Assembly: GCF_013407935.1 (NCBI RefSeq)
Contig: NZ_JACBZU010000003.1
Span: 310,001-374,000, forward strand
DNA from: Allomuricauda sp. ARW1Y1
GTDB taxonomy: Bacteria; Bacteroidota; Bacteroidia; Flavobacteriales; Flavobacteriaceae
Direction of reading: 5' to 3'
DNA length: 64,000 nucleotides
Shown: piece after piece, positions 37,906 through 47,241 of the stretch
Layout: every line of letters begins with the position of its first letter
Position numbering within the stretch: position 1 is the first letter of the stretch
Program-made: the position numbers and the translations under genes
Notes under the pieces: model-generated
What the model was told of the DNA's origin: nothing
Database searches by the model: none
What the model saw: the letters and a program-made list of their open reading frames with translations, nothing else

Positions 37906-39477
37906 TTGACGTTACAACTTGACATAAAAGATAAATTCAACGAGCAATTGCCCGCCGACCCGATTTTGGAAAATTCACGACGGCAGGTCAGAAATGCCTG
38001 TTTCTCGTATGTGGTGCCTAAAAAACCCACAAAGCCGTCATTGATCCATGTTTCGCCCGAAATGGCGGAAGCCATCGGATTGAATGCATCGACCACCAAA
38101 TCACGGAAGTTTCTCGACATTTTTTCGGGCACCGAACTACTGCCCGATACAAGTCCGTATGCGATGTGCTACGGCGGACATCAATTTGGTAGCTGGGCAG
38201 GGCAGCTGGGCGATGGCAGGGCCATAAACCTCTGCGAGGTCGAACACCAAGGAAGAAATTGGGCCCTGCAGTTAAAGGGAGCCGGGGAAACGCCCTATTC
38301 CCGTTCGGCAGACGGCTTGGCAGTACTGCGCTCATCCATCAGGGAATATTTGTGTAGCGAGGCCATGCACCATTTGGGGGTGCCAACCACGAGGGCGTTG
38401 TCATTGACCCTTTCGGGAGATGAGGTTTTACGGGATGTGCTTTACGACGGCAATCCGGCCTATGAAAAAGGGGCCATCGTCTGTCGCACGGCCGAATCGT
38501 TCATCCGTTTTGGCAATTTTGAGATATTGGCCGCACAGCAAGATGCAAAGACCCTGAAGGCCTTGGTCGATTTTACCATCAAACACCATTACCCGCGTTT
38601 GGGCGTACCTTCCAAAGAGACCTATCTCAAGTTCTTCAAGGAAGTGGCCGTTAGGAACATGGAAATGGTCATCCATTGGCAGCGTATAGGTTTCGTACAT
38701 GGCGTAATGAACACCGATAATATGTCCATTTTGGGACTGACCATCGATTACGGGCCTTACGGCTGGCTGGAAGGCTACGACCATGGTTGGACGCCTAATA
38801 CCACCGACAGTGGGCAGAAACGATATCGCTACGGCACTCAACCACAGATCGTACTTTGGAATCTGTTGAAACTCGCCAATGCCCTGTATCCGTTGATCGA
38901 GGAGACGGAACCGTTGCAGCGTATTTTGGATGAATATCAAGAGGAGGTAAAAGTCGCTCATCTTGAAATGATGAAATCGAAATTGGGACTTTTCCTTTCA
39001 GATGTGGAGGATAAAGCGTTGGTGGAAGAATTGGAGAACGTATTGCAACTTTCCGAAACCGATATGACCATCTTCTTCAGGAACCTTGCCGATTTCAAAA
39101 AAGAAGATAGTGCGTCGGAAGGGTTAAAAGTGGTCGAAAAAGCATTTTACCTTCCTGACGAAATCAAAGGGAAAATTATGAGGCAATGGCACAATTGGTT
39201 CGAAAAATATGCCAAGCGTTTGCGAAAAGAAGATAAAAGTGATAGCGAACGAGCCGAGGCGATGAACAAGGTCAATCCGAAATATGTGCTGCGCAACTAC
39301 ATGGCGCAATTGGCGATAGACGACGCCGACAGGGGCAAATATGAATTGATCGATGAGCTGTTACAACTGCTTAAAAAACCCTATGACGAGCAGCCTGAAA
39401 ACGAAAAATGGTTCGCCAAACGCCCCGAATGGGCAAGACATAAAGTGGGATGCTCCATGTTATCGTGCAGCTCCTAA
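37906..39477 (+). CDS. selO: protein adenylyltransferase SelO (YdiU)
   Basis: 523 residues, full length. The start is a TTG at 37906, chosen because AAGGAG stands 8 bases upstream. The pseudokinase AMPylation core is intact: YGGHQFGSWAGQLGDGR, LKGAGETPYSR, RSSIREYLCSEAMHHL, and the metal site HGVMNTDN with DYGPYGW. It ends CSMLSCSS, the conserved cysteine-containing tail that carries selenocysteine in animals. SelO AMPylates redox proteins and links to glutathionylation control in E. coli, which fits the redox neighbourhood. Confidence 0.95.
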   Translation: MTLQLDIKDKFNEQLPADPILENSRRQVRNACFSYVVPKKPTKPSLIHVSPEMAEAIGLNASTTKSRKFLDIFSGTELLPDTSPYAMCYGGHQFGSWAGQLGDGRAINLCEVEHQGRNWALQLKGAGETPYSRSADGLAVLRSSIREYLCSEAMHHLGVPTTRALSLTLSGDEVLRDVLYDGNPAYEKGAIVCRTAESFIRFGNFEILAAQQDAKTLKALVDFTIKHHYPRLGVPSKETYLKFFKEVAVRNMEMVIHWQRIGFVHGVMNTDNMSILGLTIDYGPYGWLEGYDHGWTPNTTDSGQKRYRYGTQPQIVLWNLLKLANALYPLIEETEPLQRILDEYQEEVKVAHLEMMKSKLGLFLSDVEDKALVEELENVLQLSETDMTIFFRNLADFKKEDSASEGLKVVEKAFYLPDEIKGKIMRQWHNWFEKYAKRLRKEDKSDSERAEAMNKVNPKYVLRNYMAQLAIDDADRGKYELIDELLQLLKKPYDEQPENEKWFAKRPEWARHKVGCSMLSCSS

Positions 39478-39509
39478 AAATCGACAACTAACAATTTAAA
39501 TACAGAGCA

Positions 39510-39953
39510 ATGGATAAAAACAAGATCAAACAGGCGCTTATCGATTTGGAGAAAGGTCATATCGATGCGGCGGAGATGAAATACGAAGAATTTTTGTCGG
39601 GGAACCTATTGGACAAAACAGAGGTCATTGATGATGACGACCAATCACATCACAGGCAAAGTATCGAAATTTCAGACCAGTTGGAAGAACAGGCCCATGT
39701 GCATGCCGAGCACTTGGAGACCATCAACAAGATTTCCTTTCAACCAAAAGAAACGGTCGAACCTGGCGCGGTGGTCAGTGTCAATGGCCGTTGTATGATT
39801 GTCGCGGTTTCGAAACCGCCCTTTAAAATCGGCGAGAGAGACTTTTTGGGCATCTCCACACAGGCACCAATCTATAGTGCCTTGAAAGGAAAAAGAGCAG
39901 GGGATTCTTTTGAGTTCAACAACCAAAAATTCACGATTGAAGCTGTAAACTAA
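39510..39953 (+). CDS. GreA/GreB C-terminal-domain protein
   Basis: 147 residues. The C-terminal 75 residues match the RNA polymerase-binding FKBP-like domain of Gre factors (VSVNGRCMIVAVS, then FLGISTQAPIYSALKGKRAG). The N-terminal part is helical but shorter than the Gre coiled coil and has the acidic DDDDQ patch. It may bind RNA polymerase or be an unrelated stress-related member; it is not standard GreA. It lies 32 bases after selO. Confidence 0.7.
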   Translation: MDKNKIKQALIDLEKGHIDAAEMKYEEFLSGNLLDKTEVIDDDDQSHHRQSIEISDQLEEQAHVHAEHLETINKISFQPKETVEPGAVVSVNGRCMIVAVSKPPFKIGERDFLGISTQAPIYSALKGKRAGDSFEFNNQKFTIEAVN

Positions 39954-39964
39954 CTATCGAGAAT

Positions 39965-40327
39965 ATGCAACGAGACAACATAATATATTGGGCCACTACC
40001 TTGATCATTTTTGGTGTAATGATGCTTGGCGGGGTAATGGATATTGTACAGCCCGAAGGGTTTGCCGAAAATGTGGCATCCCTCGGCTATCCGCTGTATT
40101 TCTTTACCATTCTTGGTGTGTTCAAGATCATTGGAAGCATTTTATTGGTCGTTCCCAAAGTGTCGATGAAATTGAAGGAGTTGGCCTATGCCGGTTTCTT
40201 TTTTGATCTGGTCTACGCAGCCTTGTCACATGGAGCAATAGGGGAATATGCAAAAATACTACCGCCTGTGGCCTTTTTAGTGATTTTGGCGGTGTCGTAC
40301 AAGTACAAAAACAAGGTAATATCATGA
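39965..40327 (+). CDS. DoxX-like membrane protein
   Basis: 120 residues with four membrane helices (about 8-27, 44-62, 71-89, 95-115). The DoxX-like pattern GGVMDIVQPEGF and VFKIIGSILLVVPK fits the family. DoxX proteins are implicated in thiol and oxidative-stress homeostasis in some bacteria, matching the cargo. It overlaps the next gene by 4 bases. Confidence 0.8.
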   Translation: MQRDNIIYWATTLIIFGVMMLGGVMDIVQPEGFAENVASLGYPLYFFTILGVFKIIGSILLVVPKVSMKLKELAYAGFFFDLVYAALSHGAIGEYAKILPPVAFLVILAVSYKYKNKVIS

Positions 40328-40617
40328 TAGTAGCGGCATTTAAGTACAAAGTGAATCCGGAGTTTCAAGAGGAGTTCGATAGGCTTTATGGCTATGCGGC
40401 GCAGCATGTGGCAGCCATTGAAGGCTATGATAAGCATGAAGTATACGATGGAGAAAATGGGCACCATATGTTGGTCGTCTATTTTAAGGACCGCGAATCT
40501 TTTGAAGTTTGGGATACGCACCCGGAACACAAAAAGTATAAGGAACGGGGTAAAACAGAAATTTTTGAATCATACGACGTTTCGGTCGGCGAGGTATTCG
40601 AAAGGCACATTAAATAA
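40324..40617 (+). CDS. ABM-fold monooxygenase-like protein
   Basis: 97 residues, a dimeric ferredoxin-like alpha/beta fold of the antibiotic biosynthesis monooxygenase type (start [21 protein letters not shown], then [17 protein letters not shown]). Enzymes of this fold oxidise quinols or degrade haem, but this one has no identified substrate. Overlaps the DoxX-like gene. Confidence 0.75.
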   Translation: MIVAAFKYKVNPEFQEEFDRLYGYAAQHVAAIEGYDKHEVYDGENGHHMLVVYFKDRESFEVWDTHPEHKKYKERGKTEIFESYDVSVGEVFERHIK

Positions 40618-40628
40618 TTCTTGGTCGC

Positions 40629-40928
40629 ATGAAAAAAGAAGTCACGGTTTACAAAGGCACCGAAATTCAAGCGCAATTGGACGAGCACGAGCTGTCCCCG
40701 AAATGGAGGGTCAAGAGCGATAGTATTGTAAGAAACTTGGAGTTCAAAAACTTTGTCGAGGCCTTTGGGTTTATGTCTCGCATCGCCATTTTGGCCGAAA
40801 AGAAAAACCATCATCCCGAATGGTTCAACGTGTACCATAAAGTTGACATTACGTTGACATCGCACGATTTCGGTGGGGTAAGTAATATGGATATCGATTT
40901 CGCCAAGACCATCGAATCCCAACTTTAA
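40629..40928 (+). CDS. pterin-4a-carbinolamine dehydratase
   Basis: 99 residues, the family length. The active-site motif KNHHPEW and the later DVGG-like HDFGGVS are conserved. It dehydrates 4a-hydroxytetrahydropterin, recycling the pterin cofactor of aromatic amino acid hydroxylases; no hydroxylase is nearby. The role in this operon is unclear. Confidence 0.9.
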   Translation: MKKEVTVYKGTEIQAQLDEHELSPKWRVKSDSIVRNLEFKNFVEAFGFMSRIAILAEKKNHHPEWFNVYHKVDITLTSHDFGGVSNMDIDFAKTIESQL

Positions 40929-40938
40929 TTTCTTACCA

Positions 40939-41271
40939 ATGAAAATCGTTGCCAAGGCAAGAATAGAAGGACCTGAAGCGTTCGGAGATGCAGCTATCAT
41001 TACCAACGATAATGGTAGCCATGTCCTTCAACTGACCAACTTTTGGGTGGCACAAGGCGCTCCCGATGTACGTATCGTGTTCAGTAAAGATCCTATAGGG
41101 GTGGTGGCCGAACATAACATCAGGTTCATTGCCGAGTTGCCCGATGGACATTTTGAAGGCGACTTCCCAATCGACCATTTGAACGATTTTGATGAGATGA
41201 AAACACTTATCGTGTATTGCAAAAAGTTCTTTGCCCACTTTGGTCACGGAACTATCGAAAAGAAGAACTAA
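40939..41271 (+). CDS. DM13-domain-like protein
   Basis: 110 residues. The core SHVLQLTNFWVAQGAPDVRI followed by VFSKDPIG resembles the DM13 domain, proposed to bind an electron-transfer cofactor. There is no signal peptide, unlike many DM13 proteins, and the cytochrome-type Cys is absent. It ends with a segment including FCKK-like VYCKKFFAHFGHG. Function unknown. Confidence 0.6.
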   Translation: MKIVAKARIEGPEAFGDAAIITNDNGSHVLQLTNFWVAQGAPDVRIVFSKDPIGVVAEHNIRFIAELPDGHFEGDFPIDHLNDFDEMKTLIVYCKKFFAHFGHGTIEKKN

Positions 41272-41309
41272 TGACGAGTTCGATATAACAAATTGAAAAT
41301 GAAAAAACT

Positions 41310-41870
41310 ATGGAAGCAAAAAACAATATGATAGAAACGGTCAAGGAACTCAATAGTGTGGGTTATACCGAAGATTTTCGGTTGACGGGAGAAAAACTGC
41401 ATTGGGTGGCGAAAAATGTGGATTACAACGCCGACCAATTTGAAGTGGATTATGCCTACAGGTTTGAGAGTTCCGATACGCCCGAAGACACCTCAATGGT
41501 CTATGCCGTAAGCATTCCGAAGAAAGGCACAAAAGGGGTTTTATTGGATGTGTTGGACAACTTTTCGTCGCTGCCCGACAACTTTGTGAACAATAAGGTG
41601 CGTGAAAAAGTCCCGACCGTACTCACACACGACGAAAGCAACAATGAACTGAAATTTGGCTTTGTACCCAAAGTGCACAAAAGCAAGTTCAACGAAAATC
41701 CGCATCGTTACGAATTGCGAAAGAATTTCCCCGATTTTCCGGCATGTCCCTTTGGTCAAAGTTTTTCAATGCTGGGTTATGACAAAGAAGTGGAACAATA
41801 TGTTTGGTTGGTCACGAGCATCATTCGCGACGAAAGATTACAGGTCAACGATTATAAAAATCCGGAATAA
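41310..41870 (+). CDS. hypothetical two-part protein
   Basis: 186 residues. The first 85 residues resemble a small flavobacterial family often labelled phosphoribosylpyrophosphate synthetase-related, without the enzyme's motifs (ELNSVGYTEDF, then FEVDYAYRFESS). The second half (about 95-186) is unlike it, with FPDFPACPFGQSFSMLGYD. The label should not be taken as function. An alternative ATG is at 41328. Confidence 0.6.
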   Translation: MEAKNNMIETVKELNSVGYTEDFRLTGEKLHWVAKNVDYNADQFEVDYAYRFESSDTPEDTSMVYAVSIPKKGTKGVLLDVLDNFSSLPDNFVNNKVREKVPTVLTHDESNNELKFGFVPKVHKSKFNENPHRYELRKNFPDFPACPFGQSFSMLGYDKEVEQYVWLVTSIIRDERLQVNDYKNPE

Positions 41871-41878
41871 GGAATAGG

Positions 41879-42175
41879 ATGGCGCACCCCATTTTTGAGA
41901 AGATAAAAATGCTGCCCGAAGGCTATTCCGAAGGAATGTACCAAGGTAGAAAATATGGGATCACTAAGAATAGCTTCAATCAAGGGAATTCCTTTAAAGT
42001 CTATGCGGAGGAATTGGGGGGTACCGATTTCATCAGCCTAAATTACTATCGTACCAAAAGCCAGGGATTGTTGAAACCCTGTGAAATGCCCGAACAGAAA
42101 GTTATCGATTTTCTAGAAAACGTGTCGCTGGTCAAAAGTGAGCAAAATGTCAATATTGATAGGAGTAATGTATAA
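41879..42175 (+). CDS. small hypothetical protein
   Basis: 98 residues, soluble, recognisable only by a conserved-looking GMYQGRKYGITKNSFNQGNS block and LKPCEMPEQKVIDF. I believe similar short proteins accompany msr genes in flavobacteria but cannot name the family. It starts 8 bases after the previous gene, 85 bases before msrA copy 2. Confidence 0.6.
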   Translation: MAHPIFEKIKMLPEGYSEGMYQGRKYGITKNSFNQGNSFKVYAEELGGTDFISLNYYRTKSQGLLKPCEMPEQKVIDFLENVSLVKSEQNVNIDRSNV

Positions 42176-42260
42176 TACGGAACCGGTGTTGATCAAGTAA
42201 TTTTACAGGGAATCAATCAACGGTTCTTTTAAAATAATTGTGTAACAAGAATTAGAAATT

Positions 42261-42773
42261 ATGGATAACTACAAGAAAGCATATATAGCGGGAGGCTGTT
42301 TCTGGGGCATGGAAGATCTCTTCAGAAAACGTCCCGGAGTGATAGATACCGAAGTGGGGTATCAAGGTGGCGAAAATGATAATCCCACTTATCAAAACCA
42401 TCCTGGACATGCGGAAGGCATAGAAATTACCTATGACCCTACAAAAACATCCTTTAAGGAATTATTGGATTATTTCTTCAGGATGCACAACCCCACAACG
42501 GTCGACCAACAAGGTAACGATAGGGGATCGAGCTACCGTTCCGCGATTTTTTATCAGAACGATGAAGAAAAAGCCGTGGCGGAAGAAATGATCGCCTTGG
42601 TCGATGCTTCCGGTAAATGGCCGGGCAAGGTCGTTACGACCTTAGAGCCATGGTCAACATTTTGGCCAGCGGAAGAATACCACCAAGACTATTTGGTCAA
42701 GAATCCGAATGGCTACACCTGCCATTTTTTAAGATTTGAGGATAGTTTTATCAATAAAGCGCAAGAAGCGTAA
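42261..42773 (+). CDS. msrA: methionine-(S)-sulfoxide reductase A, copy 2
   Basis: 170 residues. Catalytic C13 is in GGCFWGMED, the canonical motif. The substrate motif is GYQGG, the GHAEGIEI block is intact and the terminal [10 protein letters not shown] gives the conserved Glu and Tyr. It lacks the second Cys of copy 1 in GCFWC, so it may use a different resolving Cys near the C-terminus or a one-Cys mechanism. It ends with a strong terminator. Confidence 0.95.
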   Translation: MDNYKKAYIAGGCFWGMEDLFRKRPGVIDTEVGYQGGENDNPTYQNHPGHAEGIEITYDPTKTSFKELLDYFFRMHNPTTVDQQGNDRGSSYRSAIFYQNDEEKAVAEEMIALVDASGKWPGKVVTTLEPWSTFWPAEEYHQDYLVKNPNGYTCHFLRFEDSFINKAQEA

Positions 42774-42780
42774 TTGTATG

Positions 42781-42820
42781 GAAGAAGCTTGCGCCGCGAA
42801 CGCGGGCTTCTTCTTTCCAT
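42781..42820 (+). terminator. terminator after msrA copy 2
   Basis: GAAGAAGC (42781-42788) pairs with GCTTCTTC (42806-42813) with a GC-rich inner hairpin. A T-containing run follows. It separates the first cargo block from the AhpD operon. Confidence 0.75.
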
Positions 42821-42842
42821 AAATTTTTAACACGACCTGAAT

Positions 42843-43304
42843 ATGAGCGAAGTAAAATTCAAGAATACACGATTTGACCCCGATAGCACGCCCTTCTTGG
42901 GAATTGCCAAACAAATGGCCCAGGCTTTCGGATATACCGCGGACTTAAAAACGGACAAAAAGTTGGCACAGCTGCTACGCTTGCGGGTGGCACAGAAAAA
43001 CGAATGTGCGTACTGCATTATTCTCCACGCCAAAACCTCGCGCGACATAGGAATCGATGAGGCCAAAGTGGACAATATATCGTCTTGGTGGAATAGCGAG
43101 CTGTTTACCAAAAAAGAGAAAACAGCCCTCGAATATTGCGATGTGCTGACCGAGGGAAGCAACAAAAATTTTCAGCGCTACCATCAAGGAATGACACAAT
43201 ATTTCTCTGAGGTTGAGATTGCCGAGATTGCCGCCATTGTGATCAACATGAATGTCTGGACGCGCCTGAAGCTCGCTCAGGGCGAGACCCCGTATGTGGA
43301 TTAG
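42843..43304 (+). CDS. AhpD-like carboxymuconolactone decarboxylase-family protein
   Basis: 153 residues. The AhpD core is intact: RVAQKNECAYCIILHAK with C55, C58 and H62. Proteins with CxxC and His here act as alkylhydroperoxide reductases or disulfide adaptor proteins, rather than decarboxylases. The gene starts the second cargo operon, and the aldo/keto reductase follows without a gap. Confidence 0.88.
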   Translation: MSEVKFKNTRFDPDSTPFLGIAKQMAQAFGYTADLKTDKKLAQLLRLRVAQKNECAYCIILHAKTSRDIGIDEAKVDNISSWWNSELFTKKEKTALEYCDVLTEGSNKNFQRYHQGMTQYFSEVEIAEIAAIVINMNVWTRLKLAQGETPYVD

Positions 43305-44264
43305 ATGTTAAAAGGAGGGCACATAGCATTGGGTACTGCAGCCATCGGAAGGCCGGTGTACATCAACATCAAACAAGAAGATCCGGATACCGAGTTTTCG
43401 TTGGAAGCTTTCCGCAAAAAAGGGGTTGAGGTGCTCGAGACCGCATACAGGAAAGGCGTACGGCATTTTGACACCGCGCCCAACTATGGGCTGGCGGAAG
43501 ATTTGTTGATCGATTGGATCAAGAAGAAGAACGACCGGTCACTAACCGCAAGCACAAAATGGGGCTATACCTATGTGGCCGACTTCGACCCGAATGCCAC
43601 CGAACATGAGGTCAAGGAACATTCGCTCAACAAGTTGAACGAACAATGGAAGGTGTCAAAGGCCTTGCTGCCCCATTTGAAACTGTATCAGATTCATTCC
43701 GCAACTTTTGAATCGGGAGTGTTGGAAAATACAGAAGTGCTGAACCGATTGTATGAACTGAAGCAGGAATTCGGTTTGATAATCGGACTGACGGTTACGG
43801 GAAGCGATCAGGTTGATGTTTTGAAAAAGGCCTTGACGGTTCAGGTTGAAAATGAAGGACTGTTCCAATCCGTTCAGTTTACCTTTAATCTGCTCGACCA
43901 AAGTGTTGCTACAATGAAAAGTGAATTGGAGCAACTTGATAGCCCTATTTTAATCAAAGAGGTACTGGCCAATGGCAGGTTGATTCCGAATGATGATTAC
44001 AAAAGCTATGCCCCACTTTATAACGAAATGAAAGGGTTGGCAAAGAAATATAGGGTTGGGGCAGACGCTATCGCCTTACGTTTTGCGATGGATAGTTTTA
44101 AAAACGCCAATGTGCTGAGCGGTGCCAGTAACGAGGCACATTTGACGGCAAACCTAAAGGCGGATACATTTTCACTGGCTTACGATGAAATGGATAGGTT
44201 AAGCTCATTTGCCATTGCACCATCGACCTATTGGAACGAAAGAAAAGAACTGCAATGGAATTGA
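43305..44264 (+). CDS. aldo/keto reductase
   Basis: 319 residues. The AKR tetrad is visible: D and Y in FDTAPNYG, K in STKWGY, and H in YQIHSAT. It reduces aldehydes or ketones with NADPH, plausibly reactive carbonyls from oxidised lipids or sugars (inference). It begins directly after the AhpD-like gene and overlaps the next redoxin gene by 10 bases. Confidence 0.9.
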   Translation: MLKGGHIALGTAAIGRPVYINIKQEDPDTEFSLEAFRKKGVEVLETAYRKGVRHFDTAPNYGLAEDLLIDWIKKKNDRSLTASTKWGYTYVADFDPNATEHEVKEHSLNKLNEQWKVSKALLPHLKLYQIHSATFESGVLENTEVLNRLYELKQEFGLIIGLTVTGSDQVDVLKKALTVQVENEGLFQSVQFTFNLLDQSVATMKSELEQLDSPILIKEVLANGRLIPNDDYKSYAPLYNEMKGLAKKYRVGADAIALRFAMDSFKNANVLSGASNEAHLTANLKADTFSLAYDEMDRLSSFAIAPSTYWNERKELQWN

Positions 44265-44728
44265 ACCAGCCCATACCCGAATGGAATTTGCTTCCGATTT
44301 TTTCCAAGGAAGTACCCGCGCTTAAAGATTTTAAAGGTAGGCCGTTGCTCATCCTTTTTTTCAATTTGGGATGTCCGGGTTGTAAAGGCAGGGCATTGCC
44401 CTATGCGAATAGGGTGGTAGTCGAAAATGGGGAACATATTAAGGTGTTGGGAATCCATACACGGTTTGAAGGGCCTGAATATGAGGTGTCGGATTTTGAA
44501 AAAGCGAAGGAAGACTATTACATCCGTTTTCCGTTTTTCAAGGATGCGAATCTGGCCGAGACCTTCCATAGGTACCAAGCAGGCGGTACCCCGCATTGGA
44601 TATTGCTTGACAGCGAGGGGAAGTTGGTCTATTCCATCTTCGGTTCCGACCCCAACAACGCCTTGTTGCGATTGGATTTAAAAATAGGGGAGTTGCTTGG
44701 CGTATCCCACAAAAACGAAAATGAATAA
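44255..44728 (+). CDS. thioredoxin-fold redoxin, second copy
   Basis: 157 residues from the ATG at 44255, inside the end of the aldo/keto reductase gene; an earlier start at 44231 is less likely. Redox motif CPGC (40-43) in FFNLGCPGCKGRAL, cis-proline GGTPHW. It resembles the redoxin at 35900 in motif (both CPGC) and probably has a related role in keeping thiols or peroxidases reduced. Confidence 0.85.
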   Translation: MELNQPIPEWNLLPIFSKEVPALKDFKGRPLLILFFNLGCPGCKGRALPYANRVVVENGEHIKVLGIHTRFEGPEYEVSDFEKAKEDYYIRFPFFKDANLAETFHRYQAGGTPHWILLDSEGKLVYSIFGSDPNNALLRLDLKIGELLGVSHKNENE

Positions 44729-44744
44729 TTCAAAAGTAGAAACT

Positions 44745-45029
44745 ATGAAAGCAATTTGGAACGATCAAGTCATCGCAGAAAGCGATAACACCGTAGTCAT
44801 TGAGGGAAATCACTATTTCCCCCCGGAAAGTATTAAGAAAGAATTCTTTAAATCAAGCGACTTTCACAGCACCTGCCCATGGAAGGGTCAGGCATCCTAT
44901 TACAGTTTGGAAGTAAACGGAAAGGAGAATGCCGATGCAGCTTGGTACTATAAGAATCCCTCGGAATTGGCCAAAGGCATCAAGGACCATGTCGCTTTTT
45001 GGAAAGGCGTTGAAGTTATTGAATCCTAG
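44745..45029 (+). CDS. DUF427 protein
   Basis: 94 residues from the ATG at 44745, with a possible start at 44721. The family signature is clear: IWNDQVIAES, NHYFPPES, FKSSDFHSTCPWKGQASYY and AAWYYKNP. DUF427 is a beta-tent fold of unknown function common near redox and general stress genes. The conserved CPWKG holds its only Cys. Confidence 0.9.
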   Translation: MKAIWNDQVIAESDNTVVIEGNHYFPPESIKKEFFKSSDFHSTCPWKGQASYYSLEVNGKENADAAWYYKNPSELAKGIKDHVAFWKGVEVIES

Positions 45030-45041
45030 AATCCTAAGAAA

Positions 45042-45434
45042 ATGTACGAATGGTATTTGCCCATCACGATCTTGCCCGGCCTGGGTATGTTGATTCTCTC
45101 AACGACGAGTCAGATGATGACCTTAAGCGCGGAAATCAGTTCGTTGCTGCAAGAGAAGTGTTCTCCTTTCCAACACAACATTTCCGACCAGAAGATTAAG
45201 CAATTGGGGCGATTAACCCGAGCTTCCGTACTGTTGTATTTGGCCGCTGGCCTTTATGTCTTATCGGGAATCCTTGGGGCCGTAAAGCAAACCATATCGC
45301 ATTACAGCCTTTCGAGCCTTAGTTTATATGTAGGTACGCTTCTCGTGCTTTTGGCTCTGGGACTATTGATTTGGTACGCCTTTAGGGCGGTGGGCATACG
45401 AATGCAACAGCATGAGCACAACCATAATTTGTGA
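45042..45434 (+). CDS. small membrane protein, DUF2721-like
   Basis: 130 residues with an N-terminal hydrophobic segment (LPITILPGLGMLILSTT), an amphipathic middle and two or three further helices. The arrangement resembles DUF2721 proteins but the match is loose. It ends with a His-containing tail (QQHEHNHNL). Its stop overlaps the GTG start of the third MsrA-like gene. Confidence 0.65.
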   Translation: MYEWYLPITILPGLGMLILSTTSQMMTLSAEISSLLQEKCSPFQHNISDQKIKQLGRLTRASVLLYLAAGLYVLSGILGAVKQTISHYSLSSLSLYVGTLLVLLALGLLIWYAFRAVGIRMQQHEHNHNL

Positions 45435-45958
45435 AATCAGGAGTGGATAAATTAGCGAAAATAGGATTTGGCGGAGGATGCCATTGGTGCACCGAGGCGG
45501 TATTTCAATCGTTGAAGGGTGTAGAAAAAGTGGAGCAAGGCTGGATTGCTTCCGAGGGAATGTACAGTTCGTTTTCCGAAGCGGTCATCGTACATTTTTA
45601 TCCAGAGATAATTCCGTTGGAAATACTTATTGAAGTGCATTTGCGAACGCATAAAAGTACGTCGGACCATAGCATGCGTGAAAAATACCGTTCTGCCATA
45701 TATGTGTTTTCAGTAGCGCAGCAAAATAAGGTCGATTCGATTTTAAAGCCCTTGCAATCTGAATTCGATGATGCTCTGATTACCAAGACATTGCCCTACA
45801 AAGCATTCAAGCCTTCTGAAGAAAATTTTAGGGACTATTACTATAAAAATCCTGAAAAACCTTTTTGCGAGAACTTTATCAACCCTAAGTTGAAGTTGCT
45901 TTTAAGTTCTTACAATGCCTACACCAAAACCGAAGAATTAACCCATTTAAGTAAATAA
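45431..45958 (+). CDS. divergent MsrA-like protein, copy 3
   Basis: 175 residues from a GTG start at 45431 that overlaps the previous stop codon. The expected catalytic Cys is C17, but the motif is GGCHWC rather than GCFWG. The substrate GY is GW, the GHAE block is reduced to FSEAVIV, and the terminal EDYHQ is EENFRD, so Tyr and His are lost. Fold and thiol remain. It may reduce another sulfoxide or act as a thiol sensor or Msr partner. Position, in the middle of a redox operon, argues that it is functional. Confidence 0.85.
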   Translation: MKSGVDKLAKIGFGGGCHWCTEAVFQSLKGVEKVEQGWIASEGMYSSFSEAVIVHFYPEIIPLEILIEVHLRTHKSTSDHSMREKYRSAIYVFSVAQQNKVDSILKPLQSEFDDALITKTLPYKAFKPSEENFRDYYYKNPEKPFCENFINPKLKLLLSSYNAYTKTEELTHLSK

Positions 45959-45960
45959 CT

Positions 45961-47181
45961 ATGAACGTTAAACTCAAGATACCTAATAGAAAAGGACACG
46001 AATTACATGCGCTTTTGGAACTTCCTGCCAATCAGAAACCGAATCGATATGCCATATTCTCACATTGTTTTGCCTGCAGCAGCAATATGACCGCGGTTCG
46101 GAATATTACCAGAACTTTGACCAATTATGGATTTGGGGTCATACGGTTTGATTTTACGGGCCTTGGAAGAAGTCAGGGCGAATTCGCAGAAAGCCATTTT
46201 TCTGCCAACGTCAACGATATTATCGATGTCCATAATTATATTAAGGAAACCTACAAGGCACCGGAATTATTGATAGGGCATTCGTTGGGAGGTTCGGCCT
46301 CGATCATGGCGGCTTCAAGAATTGAAGACATCAAGGCGGTTGCCACAATCGGTTCTCCTTCCAACATCGAACACACCAAAAAACAATTTGAATCTGGTTT
46401 GGAAGATGTAAAGTCTCACGGTAAGGCCGAAGTTGAATTAGGGGGGCGACCATTCATCATAGATTCCGACTTTGTCGAGGATTTCAGCAATACCGATTTG
46501 CTCGATGTAACCAAAAAACTCAGGAAACCCATTTTGATAATGCATTCCCCACAGGATAGGATCGTTAAACCCGACCATGCCCATAATCTTTTTGTCGCGG
46601 CATTTCATCCTAAAAGTTTCGTAACACTTGATGGTGCCGACCATTTGCTTACCAATAAGAACGACAGTATGTATATTGGCAACGTTATTGGGGCTTGGGT
46701 GGAACGCTATTTTGAGCCAATGGAAAACAAGATGTTGGAACCGGAAGGAGAGCAGCTCGTGGCCCACCTCGATTTGACCGAGAACAATTTTACCACGCAA
46801 ATGCAGACCAAGCACCATAACATGATCGCTGACGAGCCTAGTTCGGTCGGGGGGGATAATTATGGACCTGGACCATACGATTATCTGACCGCCGCCATCG
46901 CATCGTGCACGGCCATGACCGTAAAATTGTATGCAGAAAGAAAAGAATGGGCCCTAAAGGAAGTGTACGTGTATATCACACATTCAAAAAAACATACCGA
47001 TGAACTTCAAGGCGACTTTGAAAATCCGGGGAGGATCGATCATATCAACAAAAAATTGAAATTCATTGGCGATTTGACCACCGAGCAAAAAGAGAAGTTG
47101 AAGAATATAGCTTCCCGTTGTCCTGTACATAAGACTGTTGCGAGCGAGGTTCATTTTGACACCGAAGTGCTAGCGGAATGA
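45961..47181 (+). CDS. alpha/beta hydrolase - OsmC fusion
   Basis: 406 residues. Residues about 1-250 form an alpha/beta hydrolase with nucleophile S108 in GHSLGG and His in ADHLL. Residues about 265-406 are an OsmC-like domain with both catalytic cysteines, C316 (ASCTAMT) and C387 (SRCPVHKT). OsmC proteins reduce organic hydroperoxides. The fused layout is known in marine bacteria as a bifunctional hydrolase/OsmC family protein; hydrolysis of oxidised esters to give hydroperoxides is a guess. Confidence 0.93.
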   Translation: MNVKLKIPNRKGHELHALLELPANQKPNRYAIFSHCFACSSNMTAVRNITRTLTNYGFGVIRFDFTGLGRSQGEFAESHFSANVNDIIDVHNYIKETYKAPELLIGHSLGGSASIMAASRIEDIKAVATIGSPSNIEHTKKQFESGLEDVKSHGKAEVELGGRPFIIDSDFVEDFSNTDLLDVTKKLRKPILIMHSPQDRIVKPDHAHNLFVAAFHPKSFVTLDGADHLLTNKNDSMYIGNVIGAWVERYFEPMENKMLEPEGEQLVAHLDLTENNFTTQMQTKHHNMIADEPSSVGGDNYGPGPYDYLTAAIASCTAMTVKLYAERKEWALKEVYVYITHSKKHTDELQGDFENPGRIDHINKKLKFIGDLTTEQKEKLKNIASRCPVHKTVASEVHFDTEVLAE

Positions 47182-47241
47182 TAGGGAATTGAATTTACCT
47201 TCATCGCATTGTTTAAAGATGTTAACACCAAAACTTTTTAT

